Shown here: piece by piece, positions 42,584 to 51,104 of the stretch
How the letters are laid out: each line of letters starts with the position of its first letter
Position numbering within the stretch: position 1 is the first letter of the stretch
Assembly: GCA_937925635.1 (NCBI GenBank)
Contig: CALALX010000059.1
Location: 1-64,000 of the forward strand
DNA from: an uncultured Caulobacter sp.
GTDB taxonomy: Bacteria; Pseudomonadota; Alphaproteobacteria; Caulobacterales; Caulobacteraceae
DNA length: 64,000 nt
Direction: 5' to 3'
Position numbers and translations under genes: made by a program
The notes under the pieces: model-generated
What the model saw: only the letters and a program-made list of their open reading frames with translations
Database searches by the model: none
What the model was told of the DNA's origin: nothing

Positions 42584-42982
42584 TCAGGGGGCGATCAGTT
42601 CCAGGGTCGGAAAGTAGGTCCGGTAGCGCCGCGGATCGCGGGTGAGTAGCGGCGCGCCGAGGATGGCGGCGTGGGCGCCGATGAAGAAGTCTGGCAACAC
42701 GCCCGTTCGTCGACCGCCCCGCGCGCGATAGGCTGCGAAGGCCTTGGCGGCCAGGAATAGCGCTTGGCGAGGCGTCGGGGCGACGTCGATGCCGGTGATG
42801 CTCAGGAACTCCTCAACCTCGTCGAGCGAGTCGGCGCCCGTCGCCAGTTCGGCGTAGACGACCTCGTTGATCTGCGGCGGTCCTGACAGGGCGGCGGCTT
42901 CAAGGTTCGCTTGAGACCACGTCGCCCAATGAGGATCGTTGATGACAAGGTCCAGCAGGACGTTCGTGTCGACGAATGTCAC
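42584..42982 (-). CDS. vapC: PIN-domain toxin, VapC type
   Basis: 132 residues. Acidic PIN residues are visible: Asp5 in FVDTNVLLDLV, Glu in INEVVYAEL, and Asp in GVLPDFFIGAHA, with a final LLTRDPRRYRTYFP. This is a Mg2+-dependent ribonuclease that would cleave tRNA or rRNA when free of its antitoxin. The start overlaps the antitoxin stop by 4 bases (ATGA), the standard toxin-after-antitoxin arrangement. Confidence 0.93.
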   Translation of the reverse strand: MTFVDTNVLLDLVINDPHWATWSQANLEAAALSGPPQINEVVYAELATGADSLDEVEEFLSITGIDVAPTPRQALFLAAKAFAAYRARGGRRTGVLPDFFIGAHAAILGAPLLTRDPRRYRTYFPTLELIAP

Positions 42983-43221
42983 TCAGGCTCGCCGCGGGTC
43001 ATGGCCATGATCTCGTCGGTTGTGAAGCCACGGCCAGCCCAGATACCGCGCACAGTCGCGAACCGGCTCTCGGCCCGCGGCTTCCCGTCGGCGCGCTCGA
43101 TGACGACCTCGCCCCGGTCGTTGATCCGGAACTCGATCCGCTCTCCCGGGCCGACGCCGAGGCTTTCACGGACGCCTTTGGGGATCGTGACCTGACCCTT
43201 GCTGGTGAGCGCGTAGCTCAT
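42979..43221 (-). CDS. vapB: AbrB/MazE-type antitoxin, VapB
   Basis: 80 residues. N-terminal SpoVT-AbrB swapped-hairpin domain, TSKGQVTIPKGVRESLGVGP then ERIEFRINDRGEVVIE, which binds DNA as a dimer. The C-terminal tail (RFATVRGIWAGRGFTTDEIM) would wrap the PIN toxin and block its active site. It precedes and overlaps vapC. The pair probably represses its own promoter in the 43222-43300 region, where I saw no unmistakable operator. Confidence 0.9.
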   Translation of the reverse strand: MSYALTSKGQVTIPKGVRESLGVGPGERIEFRINDRGEVVIERADGKPRAESRFATVRGIWAGRGFTTDEIMAMTRGEPE

Positions 43222-43395
43222 TGTGAAATCCTTACTTGAACGAGCACAGGTATTACCACATTCGGCAAGCGAAGAAAATCTGCCGGCCGGTCCCTCTCCT
43301 GCACCGCTTCAGGGCCGCGCTTTCAGTCGATCTGGACGCCCCATGCACACGGCACGCTGACACTCCACCAGAGCAGCTTTCCGGAGACAATCCTC

Positions 43396-43809
43396 ATGAC
43401 AACCCTCTCCGCCGCCTCCTGTCTCACCGCAGCGGCGGTGTGGATGCTGGGCGCGTGGTTCACTGGGACCTATGGGCGGGGCGGTGGGAGCGACCTGGTC
43501 TCCGCCGCCCTGTCCGGCTTTGTGCTGACGGCGGCGGGCGCGGCGCTGTTGCTGTGGCGCCAGCCGTCCAGGGTGGCGCTGGCGGCCATGGCGCCGCTGG
43601 GCGTGTTGCACCTGGTCCAGATGGCCTTCGCGGCCTTCACCGCCCTGGCCACGGCCGTGCTGGGCGCGTGCGGCATGGGTCCGGACGCCGTCTATCCATG
43701 TCCCGCCGAGACTCAGCCACCGACGCTGCTGTGGCTCGCGCATGGCGTGCTGTTCCTGACGGCGGCTTCGATCGTTGTCGGGCGTGATCTCAAGCTGCGG
43801 CTGAGTTGA
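43396..43809 (+). CDS. Small membrane protein of unknown function
   Basis: 137 residues with about four hydrophobic segments: LTAAAVWMLGAWFTGTYG, LVSAALSGFVLTAAGAALLL, LAAMAPLGVLHLVQMAFAAF and LLWLAHGVLFLTAASIVVG. A loop between segments 3 and 4 holds two Cys (GACGMG and YPCPAE), possibly a disulfide outside the membrane. I do not recognise the family. It is convergent with the YcgN-type gene, with 3 bases between stops. Confidence 0.65.
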   Translation: MTTLSAASCLTAAAVWMLGAWFTGTYGRGGGSDLVSAALSGFVLTAAGAALLLWRQPSRVALAAMAPLGVLHLVQMAFAAFTALATAVLGACGMGPDAVYPCPAETQPPTLLWLAHGVLFLTAASIVVGRDLKLRLS

Positions 43810-43812
43810 ACC

Positions 43813-44289
43813 TCACCCTTTGTAAGGCTCCTCGCCCCGATCAAGGTTCAGTTCCCAGGCCATGTAGTCGAGCGCGTCCTCGGGCTCGTCCAGCGTGTCC
43901 TCGTTGATCGTCTGTCCACGGATCGAAACGCCGGCCTTGTGCGTGCTCTCCGGGTCGCCGGTGATCAGCGGGTGCCAGGCCGGCAGGGTCTTGCCTTCAT
44001 GCAGCCGGCGATAGGCGCAGCTGGCCGGCATCCACAGCAGGTCCTCGATGTTGCCCGGGGTCAGCTTGATGCAGTCGGGAACGTACCGCTTGCGGTTGGC
44101 GTAGTCGGTGCAGCGGCAGCTGTCCGGTTCGAACAGCTTGCAATGCACGCGGGTCGGGATGACCTCGCCGGTATCTTCGTCTTCGAAGCGAACCAGGCAG
44201 CAAAGGCCGCAGCCGTCGCATAGGCTCTCCCACTCGGCGGGACTCATCTCGCGGAGAGACTTCGTCTCCCAGAAGGGTTTGCACGGCAT
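43813..44289 (-). CDS. YcgN/UPF0260-family cysteine cluster protein
   Basis: 158 residues. The eight-Cys pattern starts with CDGCGLCCLVRFEDEDTGEV and continues CKLFEPDSCRCTDYANR, VPDCIKLTPGN and MPASCAYRRL. This family is conserved in proteobacteria and is presumed to bind Fe-S or zinc; no reaction is established. Start MPCKPFWETKSLREMSPAEW is the family start. It is divergent from the pbp1A gene, leaving a 55-base gap for both promoters. Confidence 0.92.
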   Translation of the reverse strand: MPCKPFWETKSLREMSPAEWESLCDGCGLCCLVRFEDEDTGEVIPTRVHCKLFEPDSCRCTDYANRKRYVPDCIKLTPGNIEDLLWMPASCAYRRLHEGKTLPAWHPLITGDPESTHKAGVSIRGQTINEDTLDEPEDALDYMAWELNLDRGEEPYKG

Positions 44290-44344
44290 GACCCTTGCGT
44301 CCTAAACCCGTTGTAGCCGTAACCCAAGCCGCGTCTGGATCATT

Positions 44345-46642
44345 TTGAGCGACGACTGGTCCCTTCCGCCGTACCGTTTCAACCCGGAGCCCGAGCCGGC
44401 GCCGGAACCTGAACCCGCGCCCGAGGCGCCGCCGAAGGGCAAGGCCGCGCGGCCGGCCAAGCCCCCGAAGCCGCCCAAACCCCCGCGCGAGAAGGCCCCG
44501 AAGGTCTTCGGCCGCAGCACGAAACCCAAGCCCGTCGCGCCGCAGAAGCCGCCGCGGCAACCGGGCGAAGGCTTCCGCTGGCAATCGCTGTACGAATGGG
44601 CGCTGTCGCCGAAGCTGCGCTGGGTCTGGATCACCGCCCTGGTGCTGTTCCTGATCGGGACGGTCACAGCCACGGCCGGCGGCGTCTACATCTGGCGCAA
44701 GTACCTGACCGACGTGCCGCCGCTGCCGCCCCGAGAGGCGCTGTTCGCGATCAACCGGGCGCCGGGTATCCGGTTCCAGGACAAGGACGGCAAGCAGATC
44801 GCCGTCCGCGGCCCGCGCTACGGCGAACGCATCACCCTGAGCCAACTGCCGGACTACGTGCCCCGGGCCTTCCTGGCGGCCGAGGACCGACGCTACTACA
44901 AGCACGGCGCCCTGGACTGGCACGGCATCGCCCGCGCCGCCTGGATCAACTGGCGGGCCGGCCGCGTCGTGCAGGGCGGCTCGACCATCACCCAGCAGAT
45001 CGCCAAGGGCCTGTTCCTGACGCCTGATCAGACCATGGAGCGCAAGCTGCAGGAGGCCCTGATGGCCACCCGCCTGCAGAAGGTGCTGAGCAAGGACGAG
45101 ATCCTCGAACTCTACCTCAACCGCATCTTCTTCGGGGCCAACACCTACGGCATCGACGGCGCCTCGCGAGCCTATTTCGGCAAGCCGGCCAGCGAGATGA
45201 CCCTGGCCGAGTCGGCGTTGCTGGCCTCCCTGCCCAAGGCGCCGTCGCGCCTGGCGCTGACCAAGAACATGGGCGAGGCGCTGAAGCGCCAGCGGCTGAT
45301 CCTGGGCAACATGCTCAAGGAGCGCTGGATCACCCGCGAGCAATACGAGGCAGCCCTGGCTGATACCCCGGTTCTGGCGCCCGGCGCGGTGCAGGACGAG
45401 GGCGACCTGGGCTACATCCTCGACTACGCCACCGCCGAGGCGGTGAAGGTCGCCGGCGAGAACAGTCCGGATCTCGTAGTCCGGCTGACCATCGACTCGC
45501 GGCTGCAGGCCGTCGGTTCGAAGGTGGTCCGCGAGGCCCTGCGCACCGACGGCGCCAAGGCCGGCGCCCACCAGGCCGCGCTTCTGGCCATGACCCCCAA
45601 CGGCGCGATCCGGGCGATGGTCGGCGGCACCGACTTCGATGAGACGGCCTTCAACCGCGCCACCCAGGCCCGGCGACAGCCCGGTTCGACCTTCAAGCCC
45701 TTCGTCTACGCCGCCGCTGTCGAGCGCGGCGTGCTGCCCACCGACACCCGCGTCGACGCGCCGGTCAAGATGGGTGACTGGGAGCCGGAGAATTACGGCG
45801 GCGGCTACGCGGGCACGGTGACGATCGCCGATGCCCTGGCCAAGTCGATCAACACCGTGGCTGTGGTTCTCGGCCGCGAGGTCGGCGGCCAGGCCATCGG
45901 CGAGCTGGCCCGGCGCTTTGGCCTGACCGACGTGCCGCCCAGCCCCGACCTCTCGGTCACCCTGGGCGCCTACGAGGTGAAGCTGATCGACCTGGTGAGC
46001 GGATTCCAGGTGTTCCAGCTCGGCGGCCAGAAGCGCACGCCCTACATCATCGAGAGCGTCGCCACGATCAGCGGCGAGCCGCTCTTCACCCATGCCGAAA
46101 GCAGCGGTTCGCCCGTCTACGACATCGCCAACGCCTCGATCATGGTGAAGATGATGAAGGGCGTGATCGAGAAGGGCACGGGCGCGCGCGCCGCCTTCGG
46201 CCGTCCCGCCGCGGGCAAGACCGGCACCAGCCAGAACTGGCGCGACGCCTGGTTCGTCGGCTTCACGCCGGACTACATCGCCGGCGTCTGGGTCGGGAAT
46301 GACGATGATCGGCCGATGAACAAGGTGGCTGGCGGCGGCATTCCCTCGACCATCTGGCGTCGGTTCATGATCGAGGCCCACCAGGGCATCGAGCCGCACG
46401 ACTTCGACTGGCTGCTGCCCGACCCGGTCCCCGAGACCGAGGCCGATCCGCGCAACGGCTTCTACGGCGAGCTGGCGGCCGACTTCGCCCGCGCCGCCGA
46501 GACCCTGGAGGCGACCGCCGGGGACGCGCCCGCCGAGCCGCCCGCGCCGGGCGCGCCAGGCGAACCGGGCCGCCCTGACGCGGCGCCGGCTGGTCGGCGT
46601 CCTCAGCCGCAGTTTCCGGCCGGGGAAGTCATTCCCTATTGA
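44345..46642 (+). CDS. Class A penicillin-binding protein (glycosyltransferase/transpeptidase)
   Basis: 765 residues from a TTG start. A cytoplasmic Pro/Lys-rich tail (about 1-85), one membrane helix (about 95-120), the GT51 glycosyltransferase (about 150-330; FLAAEDRRYYKH with Glu180, and GGSTITQQIAKGLFL) and the transpeptidase (about 400-680; Ser448 in RQPGSTFKPF, KSINTV, KTGTSQNWRDAWFVGFT). It polymerises and cross-links peptidoglycan. The Pro-rich N-terminal tail is longer than in typical PBP1A and may dock division or elongation partners. The C-terminus is an Ala/Pro-rich tail. Confidence 0.95.
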   Translation: MSDDWSLPPYRFNPEPEPAPEPEPAPEAPPKGKAARPAKPPKPPKPPREKAPKVFGRSTKPKPVAPQKPPRQPGEGFRWQSLYEWALSPKLRWVWITALVLFLIGTVTATAGGVYIWRKYLTDVPPLPPREALFAINRAPGIRFQDKDGKQIAVRGPRYGERITLSQLPDYVPRAFLAAEDRRYYKHGALDWHGIARAAWINWRAGRVVQGGSTITQQIAKGLFLTPDQTMERKLQEALMATRLQKVLSKDEILELYLNRIFFGANTYGIDGASRAYFGKPASEMTLAESALLASLPKAPSRLALTKNMGEALKRQRLILGNMLKERWITREQYEAALADTPVLAPGAVQDEGDLGYILDYATAEAVKVAGENSPDLVVRLTIDSRLQAVGSKVVREALRTDGAKAGAHQAALLAMTPNGAIRAMVGGTDFDETAFNRATQARRQPGSTFKPFVYAAAVERGVLPTDTRVDAPVKMGDWEPENYGGGYAGTVTIADALAKSINTVAVVLGREVGGQAIGELARRFGLTDVPPSPDLSVTLGAYEVKLIDLVSGFQVFQLGGQKRTPYIIESVATISGEPLFTHAESSGSPVYDIANASIMVKMMKGVIEKGTGARAAFGRPAAGKTGTSQNWRDAWFVGFTPDYIAGVWVGNDDDRPMNKVAGGGIPSTIWRRFMIEAHQGIEPHDFDWLLPDPVPETEADPRNGFYGELAADFARAAETLEATAGDAPAEPPAPGAPGEPGRPDAAPAGRRPQPQFPAGEVIPY

Positions 46643-46828
46643 TGGCCCATAGCCCTCCGCCTCGATGGAGGAGGGAGATTGAGGGCATGGACAGCGCCGT
46701 CCCCGCCGGCTTCGCCGCATAATCCCCAACACCATCAGCCATTTCCGACTTTCTCGCGGCAATCGATCCGCCGGGCGCGGTGGTCCCGTACATTTGGGGC
46801 ATCACCGACAAATCCCGGAGGGGCCGAG

Positions 46829-47215
46829 ATGTTCGAGGGGTTCGCCGAGGCGCTGGAGCAAGACCTGCTGGCCCTTCATCGCGAGGCCCGCGCGCAGTCG
46901 CGGGCGGACAGCACCGTCGAAAGAGACCGTCGCGCCCGCATGACGGGCAACATGGCGACAGCGGCTCGGAAGATCCTTCAGCTGGACACGGCGGTCCGCG
47001 AGGCCGCGCGGCCTTCGGAAGACAACGAGGATGACATGCGTGAGCGACTGGACGATCCGGAAGCCCTGGAAAGAAAACACCGGGAGATCGACGAGCGCCT
47101 GGCACGGCTACGCCAGCAGCTGGACACCGGAGGAGAGACGGGCGCTGATGACGCCGGGCGAGGCGGAAGTCTTTCACCGGAGCTGGCGCACCAATGCCAA
47201 CCTCGCGCAGCGTGA
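46829..47215 (+). CDS. Candidate GTA small terminase (gp1-position protein)
   Basis: 128 residues from the ATG at 46829, start MFEGFAEALEQDLLALHREA with GGAG upstream (46817). It is all-helical and highly charged, with a C-terminal coiled coil (DDPEALERKHREIDERLARL). It sits immediately upstream of terL and overlaps its 5' end, the position of gp1 in the RcGTA cluster; size and helicity fit. The last 30 residues (after TGGETG) are low-complexity. Small terminase is inferred from position, not from a recognised motif. Confidence 0.65.
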   Translation: MFEGFAEALEQDLLALHREARAQSRADSTVERDRRARMTGNMATAARKILQLDTAVREAARPSEDNEDDMRERLDDPEALERKHREIDERLARLRQQLDTGGETGADDAGRGGSLSPELAHQCQPRAA

Positions 47216-48362
47216 GCCGCGGCCGGCCTGGTCGACCTGGCTGGCGCTGGGCGGCCGCGGCTCGGGCAAGACCTGGCTCGGGGCCGGCTGGGCTGTCGAG
47301 CAGGCGCTCGACGGTCGGCGGATGGCGCTGGTCGGGGCCACGTTCGACCACATCCGCGAGGTGATGATCGAGGGGCCCTCGGGGATCCGGAGCCTGTCGC
47401 CGGCCAACTTCAGGCCGCGCTTCGAGAAGACGAGGCGCCGGATCGTCTGGAAGAACGGCGCCGAGGCCTACCTCTTCTCGGCTGAGAACCCCGACAGCCT
47501 GCGCGGCCCGCAGTTCGAGGTCGCCTGGGCCGATGAGTTCTGCGCCTGGCCCTGGCCGGGCGACACCCTTGCGATGCTGCGCTTCGGCCTGCGGCTTGGC
47601 GAGGATCCCCGGCTGCTGGTCAGCACGACGCCGCGGCCGATCGCGGCGCTACGGACGCTATTGAAGGAGCCGGGGCTGGCGGAGTCGCGACTGCCGACCC
47701 TGACCAACGCCCACAACCTGGCGCCGGGCTTCCTGGGACACTTGACGACCCTCTACGGCGGCACCCGGCTCGCCGAGCAGGAACTGGAAGGCCAGGTCGT
47801 CGAAGGCGAAGGCGCCCTGTGGCGGGCCGAGGACCTGGCCCGCTGCCGCGGCGCCCGGCCGCCCCGGCTGGACAAGGTGGTGGTGGCGGTCGACCCGCCC
47901 GCGACCGCCGGCGGCGACGCCTGCGGCATCGTGGTGGCCGGTCGGCTGGACGGCCGCGGCTTCGTGCTCGCCGACCGGACCCTGCGCGGCCGCAGTCCGC
48001 GCGGCTGGGCGATGGAAGCGAACAAGGCGGCCCGGGACTTCGGCGCGGATCTGATCGTCGCCGAGGGCAATCAGGGCGGCGACATGGTCCGCGGCGTTCT
48101 CGCCGGCGCCGACCCGCCGTGCGCCATCCGCATGGTCCATGCGCGCTACGGCAAGCGCGCCCGGGCTGAGCCTGTCGCCGCCCTCTATGAACAGGGCCGC
48201 GTCATCCACTGCGGCGCCTTCCCGGCGCTGGAGGAGGAGCTCATGGCCCTCGGCTGCGCCGACGTCCGCGACAGCCCCGACCGCGCCGACGCGCTGGTTT
48301 GGGCGCTGACGGAGCTGCTGCTCGGCCGTGAGGGGCGCATGCCGCGGGTGCGGGTGCTGTGA
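47148..48362 (+). CDS. GTA large terminase, TerL (RcGTA gp2 homologue)
   Basis: About 404 residues from the ATG at 47148, with GGAGGAG upstream; an earlier in-frame ATG at 47031 would overlap the preceding gene completely. ATPase domain with Walker A LGGRGSGKT and Walker B FEVAWADEFCAW. The RNase H-like nuclease domain (about 240-400) has VVVAVDPPATAGGD, IVAEGNQGGDMV and the late SPDRADALVWAL. It packages DNA into GTA heads; in GTAs packaging is largely non-specific chromosomal DNA. All motifs look intact. Confidence 0.95.
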   Translation: MTPGEAEVFHRSWRTNANLAQREPRPAWSTWLALGGRGSGKTWLGAGWAVEQALDGRRMALVGATFDHIREVMIEGPSGIRSLSPANFRPRFEKTRRRIVWKNGAEAYLFSAENPDSLRGPQFEVAWADEFCAWPWPGDTLAMLRFGLRLGEDPRLLVSTTPRPIAALRTLLKEPGLAESRLPTLTNAHNLAPGFLGHLTTLYGGTRLAEQELEGQVVEGEGALWRAEDLARCRGARPPRLDKVVVAVDPPATAGGDACGIVVAGRLDGRGFVLADRTLRGRSPRGWAMEANKAARDFGADLIVAEGNQGGDMVRGVLAGADPPCAIRMVHARYGKRARAEPVAALYEQGRVIHCGAFPALEEELMALGCADVRDSPDRADALVWALTELLLGREGRMPRVRVL

Positions 48363-48367
48363 ACTGT

Positions 48368-48483
48368 GCGTCCTTCGCGACGCTCGCTTGAGGCTCGCTC
48401 CTCAGGATGACGAAGGTGGGTAGCGTTCCACTGAATTCGTCATCCTGAGGAGCGGACCCTCAGGTCCGCGTCTCGAAGGACGC
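48368..48483. repeat. Inverted pair of intergenic repeats (family B copies 1 and 2)
   Basis: Copy 1 (48368-48417) reads GCGTCCTTCG...CTCCTCAGGATGACGAA. Copy 2 (48436-48483) is its inverse, TTCGTCATCCTGAGGAG...CGAAGGACGC. Together they form a long imperfect palindrome just after terL. The sequence resembles mobile palindromes common in Caulobacteraceae intergenic DNA. Confidence 0.7.
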
Positions 48484-48489
48484 AAGGCC

Positions 48490-48846
48490 TCAGCCCGGCT
48501 CCTCGTCCCAGTCGGGATCGGGATATCGGTCCCAGGGATGCAGCCGATCATGCTGCTTCTCAGGCGACCGGCTTCGCGACGCCAACGCCTTCAGGCGGGC
48601 CGGATCGCCCATGGCCAGGGCTTCCTTCTTGGCGTGGCTCCAGCCCTTCACCTGCCGTTCGAGTGCGATTGCGTCGTCGATGTGCTGGCATTCGGCGGTC
48701 CAGACGACTTCGACCGGCAGGCCTGTCGAGGTTTAGCCGGCGAAGGTTCCGGCACGGTGCTGAGCAAGGCGCTGTTCGAGATCCGTCGTGCAGCCGACGT
48801 AGAACGACCCGTCGGCGCATCTCAGCATGTAGGCCCAGGAAGCCAT
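48490..48846 (-). pseudogene. GIY-YIG endonuclease-like gene with a nonsense codon, inside the GTA cluster
   Basis: A 119-codon frame starting MASWAYMLRCADGSFYVGCT. It shows the GIY-YIG pattern (AYMLRC, FYVGCT, DLEQRLAQHRAGTFAG), then a TAA at codon 38 (48733-48735) where the family expects a Tyr (G-Y-T-S), then continues in frame TSTGLPVEVVWTAECQHID and ALERQVKGWSHAKKEALAMG to a normal stop. One base change would restore Tyr. It is related to the stand-alone YhbQ-type GIY-YIG proteins. It is antisense to and between terL and the portal gene, bracketed by inverted family B repeats. Confidence 0.85.
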
Positions 48847-48858
48847 TGCGGCCCTTGT

Positions 48859-48906
48859 GCGTCCTTCGAGACGCCCTCCAGCGGAGGGCTCCTCAGGATG
48901 ACAAAG
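48859..48906 (+). repeat. Family B repeat, copy 3
   Basis: GCGTCCTTCGAGACG ... CTCCTCAGGATGACAAAG, in direct orientation with copy 1 and inverted relative to copy 2. It lies 13 bases beyond the start of the GIY-YIG pseudogene and 33 bases before the portal ATG. Confidence 0.7.
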
Positions 48907-48938
48907 TTTGTTGGTTGCACAACAAAAGGTTGATCAAA

Positions 48939-50084
48939 ATGCCCCTCTTTCCCCGCCTCCGCGCCCGTCGGGCGCCGGAGGGCAAGGCGTCGCGGACCGG
49001 CGCGCTGGTGGCGTTCACCGCCGCCGGGCGGCCGGTATGGACGCCACGCGACTACGAGACCCTGGCGCGGGAAGGATTCGCCAAGAACCCCGTCGCCTAC
49101 CGCTGCGTGCGGATGATCGCCGAGGCCGCGGCCAGCGTGCCGCTTGCGGTGTTCGCGGGCGGCCGCCGGGCCGAGGACCATCCGCTGCGGCGGCTGCTCG
49201 ACCGGCCCAACCCGGAGCAGGGCGGTCCGGACCTGCTCGAGGCCTTCTTCGGCGCCCTGCAGGTCAGCGGCAACGGCTACCTGGAAGCGGCGGGGACCGG
49301 ACCGGAGGAGCTGTGGACCCTGCGGCCCGACCGCATGAAGGTGATCCCCGGCCGCCAGGGCTGGCCCGAGGCCTATGAGTACGGGGTCGCCGGGCGCAGC
49401 GTGCGCATCGGGCGCGAAGCCGACGGCTGGCTGCCGGTGCTGCACCTGAAGCTGTTCAACCCGGCCGACGACCACTATGGCGCCAGCCCGTTGGAGGCGG
49501 CGGCCTTCGCCATCGACGTGCACAACGCCAGCGGCGCCTGGAACAAGGCGCTGCTCGACAACGCCGCCCGGCCGAGCGGGGCGCTGGTCTATTCCAACCC
49601 CGACGCCGGCGACCGCCTGACCGCCGAGCAGTTCGACAGCCTCAAGGCCGAGCTGGAGGCCCGCGCGGGGCCCGGCGCCGCCGGTCGACCGATGCTGCTG
49701 GAGGGCGGTCTCGACTGGAAGCCGATGTCGCTCAGTCCCGCCGAGATGGACTTCATCGAGGGCAAGCATGCGGCGGCCCGCGAGATCGCCCTGGCCTTCG
49801 GCGTGCCGCCGCAGCTGCTCGGGATTCCCGGCGACAACACCTACGCCAATTACCGCGAGGCCAACGGCGCCTTCTGGCGGCACACGGTGGTCCCGCTGGC
49901 CGAGCGGCTGGCGCGGGCCCTGACGGGCTGGCTGGCCGCGCGCTATCCGGGCGTGCGCATTGCCTGTGACCTGGACGCCGTGCCCGCCCTTTCCGCCGAA
50001 CGCGACGCCCTCTGGGCGCGTCTGGAGGCAGCGACCTTCCTGACGCCGGACGAGCGGCGACGGCTGGCGGGGCTGGATGGGTAG
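48939..50084 (+). CDS. GTA portal protein (gp3 homologue, HK97-type)
   Basis: 381 residues from the ATG at 48939 (AAGG ribosome site), start MPLFPRLRARRAPEGKASRT. HK97-family portal features: YRCVRMIAEAAASVPLAVFA, LEAFFGALQVSGNGYLEAAG, LHLKLFNPADDHYGASPLEA and AFGVPPQLLGIPGDNTYANY. It forms the dodecameric ring at one capsid vertex that TerL docks on. Downstream head genes follow in RcGTA order. The frame is intact. Confidence 0.96.
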   Translation: MPLFPRLRARRAPEGKASRTGALVAFTAAGRPVWTPRDYETLAREGFAKNPVAYRCVRMIAEAAASVPLAVFAGGRRAEDHPLRRLLDRPNPEQGGPDLLEAFFGALQVSGNGYLEAAGTGPEELWTLRPDRMKVIPGRQGWPEAYEYGVAGRSVRIGREADGWLPVLHLKLFNPADDHYGASPLEAAAFAIDVHNASGAWNKALLDNAARPSGALVYSNPDAGDRLTAEQFDSLKAELEARAGPGAAGRPMLLEGGLDWKPMSLSPAEMDFIEGKHAAAREIALAFGVPPQLLGIPGDNTYANYREANGAFWRHTVVPLAERLARALTGWLAARYPGVRIACDLDAVPALSAERDALWARLEAATFLTPDERRRLAGLDG

Positions 50085-50102
50085 CCGCAGCTTCAATTTC
50101 GG

Positions 50103-50218
50103 TCGTCATCCTGGGCCTTGTGCCCAGGACCCCTCGTTCAGCCTCCACGTGAGAGCGTGATCACGTCTTCACCTGCGAACCGACATAGGGGGCCTCGCCA
50201 CAAGGGCGAGGATGACGA
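50103..50218. repeat. MITE-like inverted-repeat element, 116 bp (family C)
   Basis: Ends 50103-50128 and 50193-50218 are inverted copies, 22 of 26 bases matching (TCGTCATCCTGGGCCTTGTG type). It fills the gap between the portal gene and the next small gene. No ORF is present. Confidence 0.7.
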
Positions 50219-50255
50219 TCGAGAGTTCTCCGGCAGGCTCTCGAGAGGAGAATAC

Positions 50256-50501
50256 ATGCCCGCTCCACGCTCCCGTCTCGATCGCCAGGTCACCCTGGCC
50301 GTCATCGTGACCATCGCCATCCAGGCCGCCGGCGGTCTGCTGTGGGCCGGCCGGGCTTCGGCGCGCATCGACGAGCTGTCGCGGCGAGTCGAGGGGCAGT
50401 CCGAGATGAGCGAACGCCTGGCCCGGCTAGAGGAGCAGGTGTCGGCCACGCGGCTGACGCTGGAGCGCCTCGAGCGGCGCCTGGAGACGGGGGAGCTGTG
50501 A
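50256..50501 (+). CDS. Small membrane/coiled-coil protein at the GTA gp3.5 position
   Basis: 81 residues from the ATG at 50256, with a strong GAGAGGAG site upstream. A basic N-terminus and one membrane helix (TLAVIVTIAIQAAGGLLWAG, about 12-31) are followed by a coiled coil to the end (RIDELSRRVEGQSEMSERLA, then EEQVSATRLTLERLERRLET). RcGTA has a small ORF (g3.5) at this spot between portal and protease; I match by position. Its role in GTA production is not known to me. Confidence 0.75.
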   Translation: MPAPRSRLDRQVTLAVIVTIAIQAAGGLLWAGRASARIDELSRRVEGQSEMSERLARLEEQVSATRLTLERLERRLETGEL

Positions 50502-50513
50502 CCTCTTCTTCCG

Positions 50514-50613
50514 CTCATCCCGGCGAATGCCGGGACCCAGATGACAGGACGCGATCCTCAGCCGGCATGCCGCCCAGCCCTCTGATCTGGGCCCCAGCAT
50601 TCGCCGGGGTGAG
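50514..50613. repeat. MITE-like inverted-repeat element, 100 bp (family D)
   Basis: Ends 50514-50542 and 50585-50613 are inverted copies, about 26 of 29 bases matching (CTCATCCCGGCGAATGCCGG type). It fills the gap between the gp3.5-position gene and the protease gene. Confidence 0.75.
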
Positions 50614-50624
50614 CGGAGTTTGAA

Positions 50625-51059
50625 ATGACTGAAACCCACATCAGCGGCTACGCCTCCCTCTTCTGGACCCGCGACCTCAACGACGATGTCACCGCGGCCG
50701 GGGCGTTCGGCGCCTCGCTGGCGGCGCGGGGGGCGGGCGGGGTGAAGATGCTGTGCCAGCACGACGCCGACCGGCCCGTCGGGGTCTGGGACGAGGTGGC
50801 CGAGGACGGTCGCGGACTTTTTGTACGAGGCCGTATTTTCGACGTCACGCCAGAGGGCCGCATGTGCGCCGCCCTGGTCCGGGCCGGCGCCATGGACGGC
50901 CTGTCGATCGGCTTCCGGACCACCAAGGCCCGGCCCGACGAGTCCGGCCGGCTGCGCGTCCTGACGGAAGTGGACCTCTGGGAAGTGTCGATCGTGACCT
51001 TCCCGATGCTGCCGGGCGCGAGGATCGCTTCAGCCAACGCCCGGAGCGAGGCCGCGTAA
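50625..51059 (+). CDS. GTA prohead protease (gp4 homologue, HK97/U35 family)
   Basis: 144 residues. Start MTETHISGYASLFWTRDLND. The herpesvirus/HK97-type serine protease pattern is visible: His in KMLCQHDADRPVGVWDEV, Ser in GAMDGLSIGFRT, and VDLWEVSIVTFPMLPGARI. It should cleave the N-terminal scaffold segment from the capsid protein during head maturation. It lies directly upstream of the capsid gene, separated by a solo family A palindrome. Confidence 0.95.
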   Translation: MTETHISGYASLFWTRDLNDDVTAAGAFGASLAARGAGGVKMLCQHDADRPVGVWDEVAEDGRGLFVRGRIFDVTPEGRMCAALVRAGAMDGLSIGFRTTKARPDESGRLRVLTEVDLWEVSIVTFPMLPGARIASANARSEAA

Positions 51060-51064
51060 CCAGT

Positions 51065-51089
51065 TTCCCTCCCCTTCATGGGGAGGGAA
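51065..51089. repeat. Solo family A palindrome
   Basis: TTCCCTCCCC (51065-51074) and GGGGAGGGAA (51080-51089) flank a 5-base loop. It equals one end of the larger family A elements and may attenuate transcription before the capsid gene. Confidence 0.65.
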
Positions 51090-51104
51090 GCTGACGGAGA
51101 CCCC

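Noticed and set aside
48663..48938. N-terminal extension of the portal protein
   Set aside because: The in-frame upstream stretch is antisense to the GIY-YIG pseudogene and a repeat; the ATG at 48939 with AAGG gives the normal portal start.
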